Shown piece after piece: positions 1 to 10,371 of a stretch of DNA of 64,000 bases (positions are counted from its first letter, which is position 1; the number at the start of each line of letters is the position of its first letter). Both the position numbers and the translations under genes were made by a program. This stretch comes from Iris pallida (Eukaryota > Streptophyta > Magnoliopsida > Asparagales > Iridaceae): positions 27,384,879 to 27,448,878 of the forward strand of contig JANAVB010009598.1 of NCBI GenBank assembly GCA_029216955.1. Direction: 5' to 3'. The notes beneath the pieces were generated by a model. The model was not told the origin of the DNA. It did no database searches and saw only the letters and a list, made by a program, of their open reading frames with translations.

Positions 1-118
1 TATAAATGTGTATATTAGATTACGGAATCATCAAGAGTAGTAGAATAAGAGAAAAAAATGCAAAGTAGCACCAGTTGGGGCTAGCCTCATTTACCTTCTT
101 CACGAGGGAAGAGAAATC

Positions 119-1531
119 TTATTCTTCGTCAGCAAATTCAACCTCTATCTGGTTAATCTTATCCAGAATTAATTTCTGGTTGTCGGATATAGTCTTCATC
201 TCTTTGAAGAAATTCTCAAAGTTTGTAGCAACATAATTGTATAGATCATCAACCCTGTCCTTAGTGTTTGGGATTCCATAAGTTGATGGTTTTCCAGATG
301 TTGATGGTTTGCTTGCTGCTGCTGCCTGTTTTCCAAGCATTCGAGTGAAGGTTAGTTTTTTCATGGGACCTTTGTTTTTAATATAAACATCCCCTGCTAA
401 GCTTGGAACAGAATGTTTACTAGCCATTGAGCATACAAATCCCCCAAAAGGGAGAGCTGTCCTTGCAGTTGGTTTTTCCACGAGATGCATCATTCTACTG
501 AACATGTAAGAACCTATATCCATCCTTTTTTTCTTCCCTATATAATAAAGAAATTTTACTCTCTCGGGATGGATGGAAAACTCATGTCCAGTAGGGTTGA
601 GTGTTTGAGATACGTAGGCATGCAATAATTTATACAAAGTTTTTAATTGATCTTTGTATACATTTTGAGGGGTCTTGGCACCCACTGATACACCTGTAAT
701 ATCATGAATTGCATCCCTCATGGAAATATTATCAATATCTTTCATATCAAACTCAGGAACTGGATCAAATCCATAAAATTTATTGATGACAGCAGAATTT
801 ATCCTAATCAGTTTCCCTCTTAGAAACACCAGTTGTTGATCCTCTTCTTTTTCTTTAATTTCAGCCCGAAGATTTGAGTAAAATTCTTTTACTATTGTTT
901 GGAAGATTTTCTCAAGATAGGATTTGTTCAGTTTCTCTAACTGATAGAATTTTAATATATCCAAGAAGGTTCATCTTCGACATTAACCATCTTTATTGAT
1001 CTTTCAGGCATAACAGCCTTTTTTTTGAAATATTTATTGTAAGTTATTTTAGATTTAGAGTATGTAAATTTTTTTACCTTCTCTCCATCCTGGGACTTAT
1101 TTGATGATAGCTCTTCCTCTTCATCTTTCTCTTCTGATTAGGATTCAGAATCCTCAGAGTAAGCTGATGACTCTATATCCGTTGCCACCTTAGCCTTCGC
1201 TTTAGTACGCCTTCGATCTTCATAAGTTGAGTCTTCTGACGACTTTGTATCGAAGATAGATTTTTTGGCCTTTGTCGAGAAATGAGTTTTTTTAGCCTTT
1301 TTTGTAGGTGGCTTGGATGCCTCTGGCTCACAATCATCTGATGCCTTTGTCGTTGATGCCTCTGCCGGGGGCACTGCCACTGCTTCCGCCTCTGTCCTTT
1401 TGGTCTCTGCCTTAGCGACCATAATCTTGACTTTTGCCGCCCATGCAAGTTCTGCCCTTGTGGCATGTATCGCATTCCTTTGTGGATTCTTCCCCTTCAG
1501 AGACGGTCGTTGTTTCTTCGGCGGTATTTTA
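119..1531 (-). pseudogene. Broken plant-transposon-domain gene (Transposase_32/Athila ORF-1-like)
   Basis: The main segment (964 to 119) encodes about 281 residues with the look of the 'putative plant transposon protein' family: an N-terminal helix, then VFLRGKLIRIN...INKFYGF, a central block, and a C-terminal coiled segment. An upstream segment (1422 to 1138) is Lys/Glu/Ser-rich with NLS-like KKAKK. Read together they form one gene with three lesions. The likely start ahead of PPKKQRPS is ATA instead of ATG near 1529. A TAA lies at 1138-1140. A frameshift near 965 separates DEPSWIY from the downstream DILKFYQLE. Between the stop and the frameshift the frame stays open and acidic, as expected for a continuous ancestral protein. 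Such genes usually sit in or near gypsy elements; no LTR is visible here and the left window edge cuts the context. The family call is from motif resemblance only. Confidence 0.6.
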
Positions 1532-1991
1532 ATAATTATAAGCAGTCATTTGGGGAGGATTTGGAGAGGATTTGAAAAAAGAAGAGGGAAAGGTACAGTA
1601 CTTTGAAAATTCTAACAATCGGTTGCTGTAATTAACATCCACAGTGGAACTAGTTTCAAGTACTATACGACATTGGGAAGTGGGAACCTATGAGTAGTGT
1701 TGAGTCACCAATTTTTAAGAGCACGACACTTCAGATTCTGAGACCCAAATTTGAAAAACTAATTTGTATGTACTTGAAAAGAGTATAAGACACTCAAAGT
1801 TGTCTTTTATTTTTCTTTGCATATACTTAAAAAGAACTATTTGCAAAACTAAAATATTGAAACACTAAAAGCCAGATATTGTAAGTACCTAACTACCCCT
1901 AATAGAATATATTACTTCTTATATTGGAATAGACATGCAGGAAAAATATTTTATTTCTATGAAAAATATTTTTTTTTGTCATTTTCAGTAA
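1532..1991. other. AT-rich intergenic stretch, nothing recognised
   Basis: Upstream side of the broken transposon-domain gene. No open frame with coding character, no terminal repeats and no RNA-like fold were seen. Confidence 0.5.
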
Positions 1992-2338
1992 GGCTGTGTT
2001 TGATTGGCTTTTTTTTTCCATGGAAAATATTTTTATCACAAATTTTCTACCAATTGTAGTGTTTGGTAGCTTATATTTTCCATGGAATTATTTTCCAAAA
2101 AGCTATCATTTTCCATATTTTCTTCTAAAATGGTGGAAAATAAAACTTGTCCAACCCATAGGAAAATATAGTTTTCCATGAAAAATAACTATTTTCGTGG
2201 AAAATAATGACAATCAAACACCAAAATTACGTATTCCAAGGATTTTTTTTAAAATTCTATGGAATCTTTTCCCAGAAAAATAATTTCATGTAATTAATTT
2301 ATTTTTCTCATATTTTTCACCTTGCAATCAAACCCACA
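1992..2338. mobile_element. MITE-like element with TGTTTGATTG ends
   Basis: The left end reads GGCTGTGTTTGATTG and the right end reads GCAATCAAACCCACA, an inverted match over about 10 of 11 bases. A second inward-facing copy, GACAATCAAACACC, lies at 2209-2222, so the element may instead end there (about 231 bp). The interior is AT-rich and built from repeated TTTTCCATGGAAAAT-type palindromes. It has no ORF, fitting a short non-autonomous DNA transposon. No convincing target duplication was found, so the superfamily (Tourist/hAT-like) is undecided. Confidence 0.4.
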
Positions 2339-2640
2339 ATATTTTTATACCAGTTTTTGTAATTAAAATTGTTACTTCAAAAATAAATAAAATAATTATC
2401 GTTGAATGATGGATTTGACGGTAAGAACTTGTCGCTGACAGCGTAATCAATTGTATGCGTAACAATACTTGATAGGCCGGCAGCAAAAACCAAATTTAAT
2501 TAACAAAATAATATATTTCATTGAAATTCCAGCTTCTTCGTCGGAACATTCTCCGGCGAGGGAGACAAGAGGAGGAAGAAGTAAACTGAACAAAACTGAA
2601 CAAAAAGAAAAAGAAAAAGAAAAAGAAGAGGTCTAGGTAG
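2339..2640. other. Non-coding AT-rich stretch with a GAAAAA tract
   Basis: AT-rich sequence, then a purine run of repeated GAAAAA units near 2600-2630. Open frames here come from the low-complexity tract. Confidence 0.4.
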
Positions 2641-2940
2641 CCCCTCACTGGCCTCGCGAAGAACCTTCGCAAAGTTCTCCAGGGTGCACAAAACCGCACG
2701 ATGGAGGAGGTAGCGTAGGCCTTCCCTCTTCTCCAGAGTCTACCTTTCCTCCGGAGTGATCGACAGTATGTCGAAGTTGGGCGCCGGATCGAGAGGTCGA
2801 GCAATGACCTCAAGGGACAACCCAAAGGAGGAGAGGAAGTCAGCAGCCTCGACGAGCCAGTCCATTTTGGCTGCCTCTTCCGTGCTTCAGCGGCCGCATA
2901 ACTCTCTGGCCAAGGTTCCCAACCTAGAGATTGTTTTGGA
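2641..2940 (-). pseudogene. Unrecognised coding-like relic
   Basis: One minus-strand frame reads as protein through the whole 300 bp, broken by only two stops (TGA near 2888, TAG near 2739). Visible pieces are ISRLGTLARELCGR, then MDWLVEAADFLSSFGLSLEV, then REGLRYLLHRAVLCTLENFA. Composition (Leu/Ala/Glu-rich, amphipathic helices) is protein-like and GC content is higher than in the flanks. I do not recognise the family. A longer ORF in another frame over the same DNA ends in a poly-Phe tract and is a shadow. Confidence 0.35.
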
Positions 2941-3057
2941 GCCATATTTAATGAGCAACCTACCATATGAATGGGGATACAAGTAGTTATATATATACAT
3001 GTTTTCCTAACCGACCCTTCATATTCCTAATTAACAAACATGGGGGTATTCAATTTG

Positions 3058-3337
3058 GCTTAAATAAATACCGAGTACTACCATTTTTCATCAAATGTAA
3101 GTTCCAGCTTAGTTGGTTGTACTGTTTGGCTTTTACATGGAAGGCCTAAGTTTGAGTCTGTTGTGTGGGTTCTGTAGAATTTTTCTATTATTATCATTTT
3201 TTGGGTGTTATTATATGCTTTTAACAAAGTATGGTACACTTAGGATGGGGAATGACCATTCTCCGTACTTTTAACACGGAGAATGACCATTCTCCGTGCT
3301 TTTAACAAAGTATGGTACATTTAGGACGTGGAAAGTT
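3058..3337 (+). repeat. SINE-like unit 1 (tRNA-related, Pol III A box) plus palindromic units
   Basis: An A-box match AGCTTAGTTGG at 3106-3116 is followed about 32 bases later by a decayed B box (AGTTTGAGTCT, 3149-3159), then a T-rich tail. After it come GAATGACCATTCTCCGT-type palindromic units at about 3247-3300. The same arrangement recurs twice at 6908-7468. This is a tRNA-derived retroposon-like sequence, not a tRNA gene: no acceptor stem or cloverleaf can be drawn. Confidence 0.55.
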
Positions 3338-5182
3338 TGTCACGCCCCAAGACCAGAATACTGGCAAGTAGGGCCGGACATGGCCAGCTACGCAATACCA
3401 AAGTACACCAGTACTCTGAAATCACGTATAAGCTATCAAGACATGGAGGTTACTTCTACAAGCGAACAGTCGATCCTAGGTTAAGACAATCCTAGGTATC
3501 TCAATCACATGCAATTATACAAGGTACAAGAAGTATGATCATCAGACATATAATAGTAAAGCGTTCCAAACCATATATATACATGGATGATTATGAAGCT
3601 AGTAGTACAAAATGGAGAAACTAGGAAGAATATTAGTCATACATGATAGCTCTAGCTGCAGTCTAGAATACGCACATCATGTTTATGCCCGTATGCTAAA
3701 TGTCAAGGACCAAAACACGAGCTAAACACGTGCTCGGAGGCTAAATGCCACAAAAGAATAATGTACATAACCAGTGGGAGAATAAAATAAGAAAGCCACT
3801 TGGGTACTCTGGTGCTCTGGATGGTCACCGTCGAGTAGATGGTGCGAAAGATCCTCTGGACTTCTTTATCAGATCGGGCCAAACAAAACCAGTAGGGTCA
3901 GACCCCCAATAGTAAGTACCACAAAGGAAGCCAAACTATGAATTAAACCAGCAATCACTAACATCAACAATTAGAGATACAAATGAGTAAGGGCAGATCG
4001 AGACTCATGCACTACTAATGCACTTATCCCGAACATAGAAAGACAATAAGTAAGCATCTTGGAGCATAAAGTAATTATCATGTGACATAATGTAAACTGT
4101 GGACTTGTGAATTAAACAGAGAACTTGTGACATAGCTAAACCATGTGAGAGAAACGGTACATGCGAACATGTACGGTAAGTGGAACATGTGAGCATGTTA
4201 GATAACTGAGACTTGTGAGCATGTAAGAATTATCGAAAGACAATGATAAGTGGACTAAGCCTCCTGAATAGAACTTTGTCTCTAATCATTGTATAGCATA
4301 AAGATCATGTATAGAATATGAGTACTGAATAGGACGACAAATGATAAGATGACTTAGGAACTATTCTGGAAGCCAAGTTACAACCCTTAAACCAAACAAG
4401 GACCGGAATTGTAACCATTCTCCTGAACAGAACTTAGCCTCCGATCATTTATCGACAAGGTAAAGCATAAACCATAGTGTACTGAAATAAACATACGGAC
4501 ACTGCCTAGACAAAACTAGACTGGACTGGACTGACTCCATCCATCAATCATGGCCAAGCAATGAGTACGGCTTGATACATTAGCTAACTAGGGTTATCAC
4601 AAGCCTTGTTACTAGCAAGATGCAATGAGGTATCCCTACGGCCACAAGCCATGCAGACTATCCAGGTTATCCAGACGCAAGTTACAAGGATTTATAGTAG
4701 ATACATCGCCCAAGAGACAAATGTATCCCATGTACATATATTAGTGGATACATCTCCCAGGAGACAAATGTACCCTAAGAGAGTCATTAGGTGACTTGGG
4801 GGTGCAACACATGACAGTGTGCATATTACTTATTTCATGATGCACCCCACATGACAGTAGGCTAGAAATGTGTCCTACTCGTCGGCAGGCTACAAGTCCA
4901 TCAGAAAAGGCGTCCAGATAACGGGATTGATTGTAGCCGAAATACCTTCCTATATGAACTAATTGATCAATCTAGTCATTAATCATAGCCAGATTTAGTA
5001 TGAATCCCTGACCGTAGGAAATCAGGAATTCATGTCCTAGACATGATGTAATACAGAACATGTAGCTTGTACAAACACACTCAAGAGAAACACCCAACGT
5101 GTCCAAATCATTCATTACTTGTAAGCCAATAAAGCCATCGCAACAACATTCATGGTTCATGTCATATCATGTTACTTGTCTG

Positions 5183-5486
5183 GAGTGCACTACGACGGGT
5201 CACTATCATGTTAAGCAAAGGAGAAAGTCATACATTATGAGTGCACCACAATGGATCACTATCATGTTAAGGGTACTTGTTAGGGGTGCGCCACGACGGG
5301 CCACAATCATGTTAAGCAAAGAAGTGACATATGACTTGAGTGCACCGCAACGGGTCACTATCGTGTTAAGCAGAGAAGAAAGACATACATTATGAGTGCA
5401 TCACAACGGGTCACTATCATGTTAAGCAAGAGAAATACATAAATCATGAGTGTCCCACCATGGGTCACTATCATGTTAAGCAATCA
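5183..5486. repeat. Minisatellite, about 52-57 bp unit, 6 copies
   Basis: Six copies sharing GGGTCACTATCATGTTAAGC and a preceding GAGTGCACCACAACG, with diverged spacers. They lie inside the solo LTR E1. Confidence 0.85.
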
Positions 5487-5910
5487 TAGACGTAAGAAAG
5501 CTTGTAGATAGATCTTGATAAAAGGTGCATCATAACATATGAGAAGGAATAAATGAGGTAACTACTTGGCCTAAAATACCAATTGAATCTGCGCTACTAT
5601 TAAGGGTATGAGAGGGGTACAATCATTCTCTAACTGTATAATATTATCAAATTATGTTAAAAAATTCATTTATTAAAGAAATATTAAGCTATTTAGTAGG
5701 ATCATCGCAATTTAGGCCAAGATAGAAAACATGCAATACAATCATAAGCTCCATATCAAGAATAAAAGAAACTTGCATAAAATAGTTGGTAATATATTCT
5801 TGAAGCCAAGGAAAAGATCTACAACTTTCATGTTGGGAGTTGGGAGAAATTCTGGCCACAAATCAGCAAAATAGGACATAAAATAGCCAAAAATAGCCAA
5901 AATAGGCACA

Positions 5911-6323
5911 ATGCGGCACTATGCAAGCCATGCGGCACTATTCATCCATGTGGCACTATGCAAGCCTGTGGCACTATGCATTCATACGGTACTATTCATC
6001 ATGCGGCACTATTCATTCATGTGGCACTATACAAGCCATGCGACACTATTCATTCCTGCAGTACTATTCATTCCATGCGACACTATGCATCCATGCGGCA
6101 CTATGCAAGCCATGCGCTTCTATTCATTCCTGCGGTACTATTTATTCCATACGGCACTATGCATCCATACAACACTATTTATTCCTGCGGTACTATTCAT
6201 TCCATACGGCACTATGCATCCTTGCGGCACTATTATTCCTGTGACACTATTCATCTATGCGGTACTATACAAGCCATGCGGCACTATTTATACCTGCAGT
6301 ACTATTCATGCGACACTATTCAT
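5911..6323. repeat. Minisatellite, about 19-20 bp unit (ATGCGGCACTATTCATTCC)
   Basis: About 20 variants of ATGCGGCACTAT followed by GCAAGCC, TCATTCC or GCATCC. All three plus frames stay open over most of it only because the unit lacks stops; these are not genes. Confidence 0.85.
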
Positions 6324-6907
6324 CGTCCATGCCAGATTCAGCACAGATGAAGTAGAAAATGCTCAAATCTTATTTTGGCCATAACTTTCTCAAAACAAGT
6401 CGAAATCTAACTTTTCAAAGGTCCATTTTGGGTAAAATCGAATTCTCTACAACATAGAATAGTTAAAACTTGAAAATAATGAATTTTAGTAGATGAAAAC
6501 CCCAGAAAACCAAAAAATCTATAAACTTAGATCTACAAAAATTCATCCACCAAAATAAAAAATGCCAAGTTCTAAAGATGCTTAGAATCATGTAAGAAAT
6601 AGTTTAGAACAAACAAAATAACATTTGTTCAACATTTGGCAAGATGCACTTGCCTTAGGTTGGAGGAAGATGAAGAAGATGAAGATGAAGAGAAATAAAA
6701 TAATGGAAGAGAGAGAGAGAGGAGTTGGGTTTTCATATAAAACCATTTTCATATCAAACCAATCCAAACCAAGTTGAACCAACCCAATTAAACCAAGTCA
6801 AGTTTAACCTATACTTTGGAAAGATTTTAAAATATTCTAAAACCAAGAAATACGGCTCAAAATACGTACCCGTACGTAAATAATGATGCAGTGAAACGAG
6901 TCTCACA

Positions 6908-7202
6908 ATGTTCAAGTATCTCATTCATTTTTTATCAAATGTAAGTCCCAGCTTTATTGGTTGTGCTGTTTGGCTTTTACATGGAAGGCCTAGGTTCGAG
7001 TCTGGTGTGTGGGTTCTGTAGAATTTTTTTATTGTTATTTTTGGGTGTTATTATATGCTTTTAACAAAGTATGGTACATTCGGACGGGGAATGGCCATTC
7101 TCCGTGCTTTTATCACGGAGAATGGCCACTCTCCGTGCTTTTATCACGGAGAATGGCCACTCTCCATGCTTTTAACAATGTATGGTACATTTAGGATGGG
7201 AA
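6908..7202 (+). repeat. SINE-like unit 2 with palindromic minisatellite
   Basis: A mutated A box (AGCTTTATTGG, 6950-6960) and a near-perfect B box GGTTCGAGTCT (6993-7003), then a T-rich tail and the palindromic units at 7078-7172. It begins ATGTTCAAGTAT, which also begins unit 3. Confidence 0.6.
7078..7172. repeat. Tandem 31-bp units, each a near-palindrome
   Basis: Units of the form CACGGAGAATGGCCACTCTC plus CGTG, joined by CTTTTAT. Each unit is itself almost self-complementary around GGCC, giving a chain of possible short hairpins. Confidence 0.75.
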
Positions 7203-7468
7203 ATGTTCAAGTATGTTATTCATTATTCATCAAATATAAATCTCAGCTTAGTTGGTTGTGCTGTTTGGCTTTTACATGGAAGGCCTAGGTTCGAGTCTGG
7301 TGTGTGGGTTCTGTAGAATTTTCTATTGTTATCATTTTTGGGTGTTAATATATGCTTTTAACAAAGTATGGTACATTTAGGACGGAGAATGGCCATTCTT
7401 CGTGCTTTTAACACGAAGAATGGCCATTCTCCGTACTTTTAACAAAGTATGGTACATTTAGGATAAAA
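7203..7468 (+). repeat. SINE-like unit 3
   Basis: Best preserved copy: A box AGCTTAGTTGG at 7245-7255 and B box GGTTCGAGTCT at 7288-7298, spaced as in tRNA genes, then GGTGTGTGGGTTCTGTAGAA and a T-rich tail. It ends in the hairpin at 7382-7434. Units 2 and 3 are direct tandem copies of about 270-295 bp. Confidence 0.6.
7382..7434. repeat. Perfect 23-bp-arm hairpin containing inner palindromes
   Basis: Arms 7382-7404 and 7412-7434 are exact reverse complements around a 7-base loop CTTTTAA. Each arm contains the palindrome AGAATGGCCATTCT. Both arms carry CTTCGTG where sister copies have CTCCGTG, so the change is matched on both sides. Confidence 0.85.
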
Positions 7469-7940
7469 AATGTTCAAGTATATACAAAATATTAATCCTA
7501 ATTTATTATTTTGAGTCTGATCTATGTAAAGATTTAATGTAATACAAATCAAATTAACAACGTAATATTATAAAAATTAAGAATTCTAATGATAATCAAA
7601 TTTAATTTGTTCTAATACACAAAGAAATCTGAGTATGATTAATCTAAACTAATTTTGAGTCAATTTCTTTTGCAGCCTATAATAATACAAGAACCTTGTT
7701 AAAAATGTGGAAACACATTTTTCGATCTTAGCCAACACATTTAGCTCGCATCATAAACATTTGTGACGCTGGTAAAAAATATTAGATTAAATCGTAATCC
7801 TATATAGTCTTATAAGTTAGCACATAGATAGCCTTGCAATGAATAAGAATCATTTAATATTAACAGTCAGAATAATCATATAACATTTCGTAATCCAAAC
7901 ACGGTTTATCACCTAGTTCAAGTGAATCATCATTCTCCTC
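7469..7940. other. AT-rich intergenic stretch
   Basis: Downstream side of F-box gene 1. No ORF, repeat or RNA gene seen. Confidence 0.5.
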
Positions 7941-8817
7941 CTAACATGGGTTCTGATTCTCGAAGGGATCCGTTACAAAATCTACCAAACCATGTATGTA
8001 CTTGAAGTTCCCATTTAGCCACATATTCTAGCATCCTCTTAGATCGAGTACGCGAAGATCCGTGCACTCCATCATGATAGCTCTCAACCCATTATCGTCG
8101 AACATGCCAAACTTTACCTCGAGGTGCTCGAAATGCGGCATCGAAGAGGCCACGGCCATGGCCTCTGACTTGTCGAAGGTGTCCTTGAATCCTTTCATGA
8201 TCATGAACTGCGGAGGTGGCATGTTCCTCTTCAGCGTAACTAGACGCTGGCAACGACTTCCGAGTAGTTCGATGCCCTTGGACGTAATGTGGAGGCAGTA
8301 GATGATGTCGAGTTCTGTCAGAACCGAAAAAAACTCTAAATGTTCCTCCAACATTTTATCACTCACGTTGCTCATTGGCATTCGCAGGACCCTTAAAATT
8401 TTTCTACTGTATTATAAATATTGGTAACCAGGAAAACAAAAAAAAATCAAAATTAATAACTTATAACTTATGAAACAAAATAGATTAAAAATATCGTGTA
8501 CTGGCCTTGAGGAAGTAAAGGAGAAGGCCTCTTTGCCGAGTTTGTAAACAGAGAGGGAGGTTAGATTTCCCTCACTGTGCACCACTAGCTTGTTTACCGT
8601 CTCATCAATTTTCGAGGTTAGGTTAACCCTGCGGCACCACTGGGTCAACTTGACGTCCGACCAGAAGCAGGGACAGTAGAACGCCTTCCAACGACCGACA
8701 AACGAAAGACAAGCGGACGACCTCCTCAGACGATATCTCCGCTAGTACCAAAACCATGGCTAGGATCTCTTTGGGGATGTTGGCCCATCCGCAAATGTCG
8801 GTTTTGCTCTTCTCCAT
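7941..8817 (-). pseudogene. F-box/LRR protein gene 1 (SKIP19/FBL-like), decayed
   Basis: A substrate-adaptor type SCF subunit by family. Exon 1 starts at 8817 (MEKSKTDICGWANIPKEIL) and carries the F-box: IPKEILAMVLV...EEVVRLSFVCRS. After VCRS a one-base insertion near 8690 (TCGTTGG for TCGTGG) throws the frame; in the other frame the protein continues as AFYCPCFWSDVKLTQWCRR and KLVVHSEGNLTSL. The intron acceptor is at 8407; the only nearby GT (8501-8500) does not give the phase needed for exon 2. Exon 2 (8406 down) is an LRR region: LRVLRMPMSNVSDKML, LTELDIIYCLHIT, AMAVASSMPHFEHLEV, LRVLDLRGC. It stops at TAG 8030-8028, where gene 2 has Phe (RGCFNV); without that TAG the frame would run to 7941. 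Family fit is good; the gene looks dead. Confidence 0.75.
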
Positions 8818-9648
8818 TTTGAGACTGTTCTGAAGGGTTGTGAATTTTAAATAGTTTGGCAGTTTAGTTTGGTTTTGAAGGCTGGTGAAGATGAATAGTT
8901 TGGCTGTTTTGCTGTATAAATAGAATTTAAGGGCTATGAAAAAGAAATCAATTTTTTCGTATATCCTCGGGGCCACTCTTCTTGTATAAATGTCTATCAC
9001 CATTAATTATAGTGAATGGCACTGATACCATAAATATGAGTGGAATTTGTACCGCCAAAATTCATCTTGAAGAAGGTAAAATGTCATCATTGTGTGGAGA
9101 AACGTTAAAATTTCTTGGATATGATTATGCTGAGATGTTCTATTAATGTTAAGAGTTTATTTTTTTCACCCACAAATACTAGGATGTTTGTTCACCCTCT
9201 ACTAAAAACTTTGACATGTGTCAAATTAAAGATGAAAACCACTTTGGTGGGTGAACAAAACCACTTCCGAAGTGGTTTTGTATAGATGAAATGAACTCCA
9301 AATGAGTTCAATGAACTCGTAATGTTAATCAGTAATACATTCAATATTAGGGCTATTTGCATCGTCAAAATTCGTCATCACATGGTCTAAGAACATTAAT
9401 TTGGATAATTTTGTAATTTCTCCAAAATAAAGGATATCAATAGATCAGATGATACCCAGACTAAAAACAATAATAATACTTTAACATTAATAACCCATTG
9501 CATTGAGGATAAAATACTGATATCATATAAATATAAAAAAATACAAAGAAATGCATGCATGCATGATAATGTCAGAAGAACCATTCACCCCAAGGCTGAT
9601 TGATGAGATCTAAATCACTATACATCTCGTATCTACATTCCCCTAGGA
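8818..9648. other. Spacer between the two F-box paralogs, with short inverted repeats
   Basis: Upstream region of gene 1. GTTCACCC (9190-9197) faces GGGTGAAC (9249-9256), and AAAACCACTT (9257-9266) pairs with AAGTGGTTTT (9270-9279) across a 3-base loop. These could be the remains of a small MITE. No clear TATA box on the minus strand was found. Confidence 0.4.
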
Positions 9649-10371
9649 TTATATCATCAAAGGGTCGTTTAACGTCTGTATTAAATCATAAATTTTCCTG
9701 AGGTCATCGTTGAGGTGCACATTGAAGCACCCACGTATGTCGAGCACGCGAAAACCCTTGTAGTTGTATAAAATAGATCGCAACATATCTCCATTGAACA
9801 TGCCTGAGCCCATCTCTAGGTGCTCAAGACGCGGCATCGAATTGGCCACGACCTTCTCCTCCGTCTCGTTGAACGTGTTCAGCATGAATCTGTTCCTGAG
9901 CATGAAATATGGAGGGGGTATGTTTCTCCTCATCTTGACCAGACGTTGATAACACTTGCTGGCAGAAAATATTCTAGTCGGCGTGATATGGAGGCAGTAG
10001 CTAATGTCGCGTTCTTCCAGCACCGGAAGAAACTCCAAGTGTCTCACGAAAGTTTTATCACTCACGTAGCACTTCGGAATGCGCAACACCCTTAGAAAAT
10101 TTCTACTGTATTATAAAAAGAGAAAAACATCAATAGAAATTAACGAAGTATACATAAAATTTTGTAATAGAAAAATAAAGTATTAGAATAAGACAAAATA
10201 AAATTTTACAAAGGCCTATAACATGCAAAAGAGAAGACAGCTTTGTCGAGCTTGTACACGAAGAAGGACAGTAGAATTCCCGTACTGCGAGTCACGAGCT
10301 TCTTTACGGTCAAACTAATCTCTGCGGTTTGCTGGCCCCTCCGGCACCACTATTCCAAGTCCACGTTGGAC
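9649..10371 (-). pseudogene. F-box/LRR gene 2, 3' part (rest of exon 1, intron, exon 2)
   Basis: Paralog of gene 1, lying just upstream of it in the same orientation. The segment 10371-10210 finishes the first exon: WSNVDLE, an in-frame TAG (10352-10350), WCRRG, then LTVKKLVTRSTGILLSFFVYKL. Gene 1 has KLTQWCRR at this point, so the TAG probably replaced a Gln codon. The donor at 10209 (CCTTT/GTAAAA) and acceptor before 10105 keep the frame. Exon 2 encodes RVLRIPKCYVSDKTFV, an ERDISYCLHITP LRR, VANSMPRLEHLEM, FRVLDIRGCFNVHLNDDL, and a natural end at 9649. Its 5' end is displaced more than 9.9 kb by E2. Confidence 0.8.

Larger units (their letters stand above)
3338..6907 (-). mobile_element. 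Solo LTR (E1) of a Tekay-like gypsy element
   Basis: Begins TGTCACGCCCC and ends CTCACA, the same termini type as the LTRs of E2 and E3. Length 3.57 kb, close to E2's 3.5 kb LTRs. No internal domain or second LTR is present. Flanks are AAGTT (3333-3337) and ATGTT (6908-6912); comparison with the intact sister repeats (GGGAAATGTTCAAG) shows the insertion split that motif, so the 5-bp duplication has decayed by one base. By analogy with E2 the element lay on the minus strand. The LTR holds two minisatellites and no credible gene. Confidence 0.75.

Noticed and set aside
2496..2966. 156-codon minus ORF with poly-Phe
   Set aside because: Shadow frame over the coding-like relic and a GAAAAA tract; no domain-like sequence.
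5183..6323. CRISPR-like regular repeats
   Set aside because: Plant nuclear context, diverged units with no unique spacers; ordinary minisatellites.
6950..7003. Possible tRNA gene
   Set aside because: A and B boxes are present but no cloverleaf or acceptor stem; repeated with decayed copies, so SINE-like.
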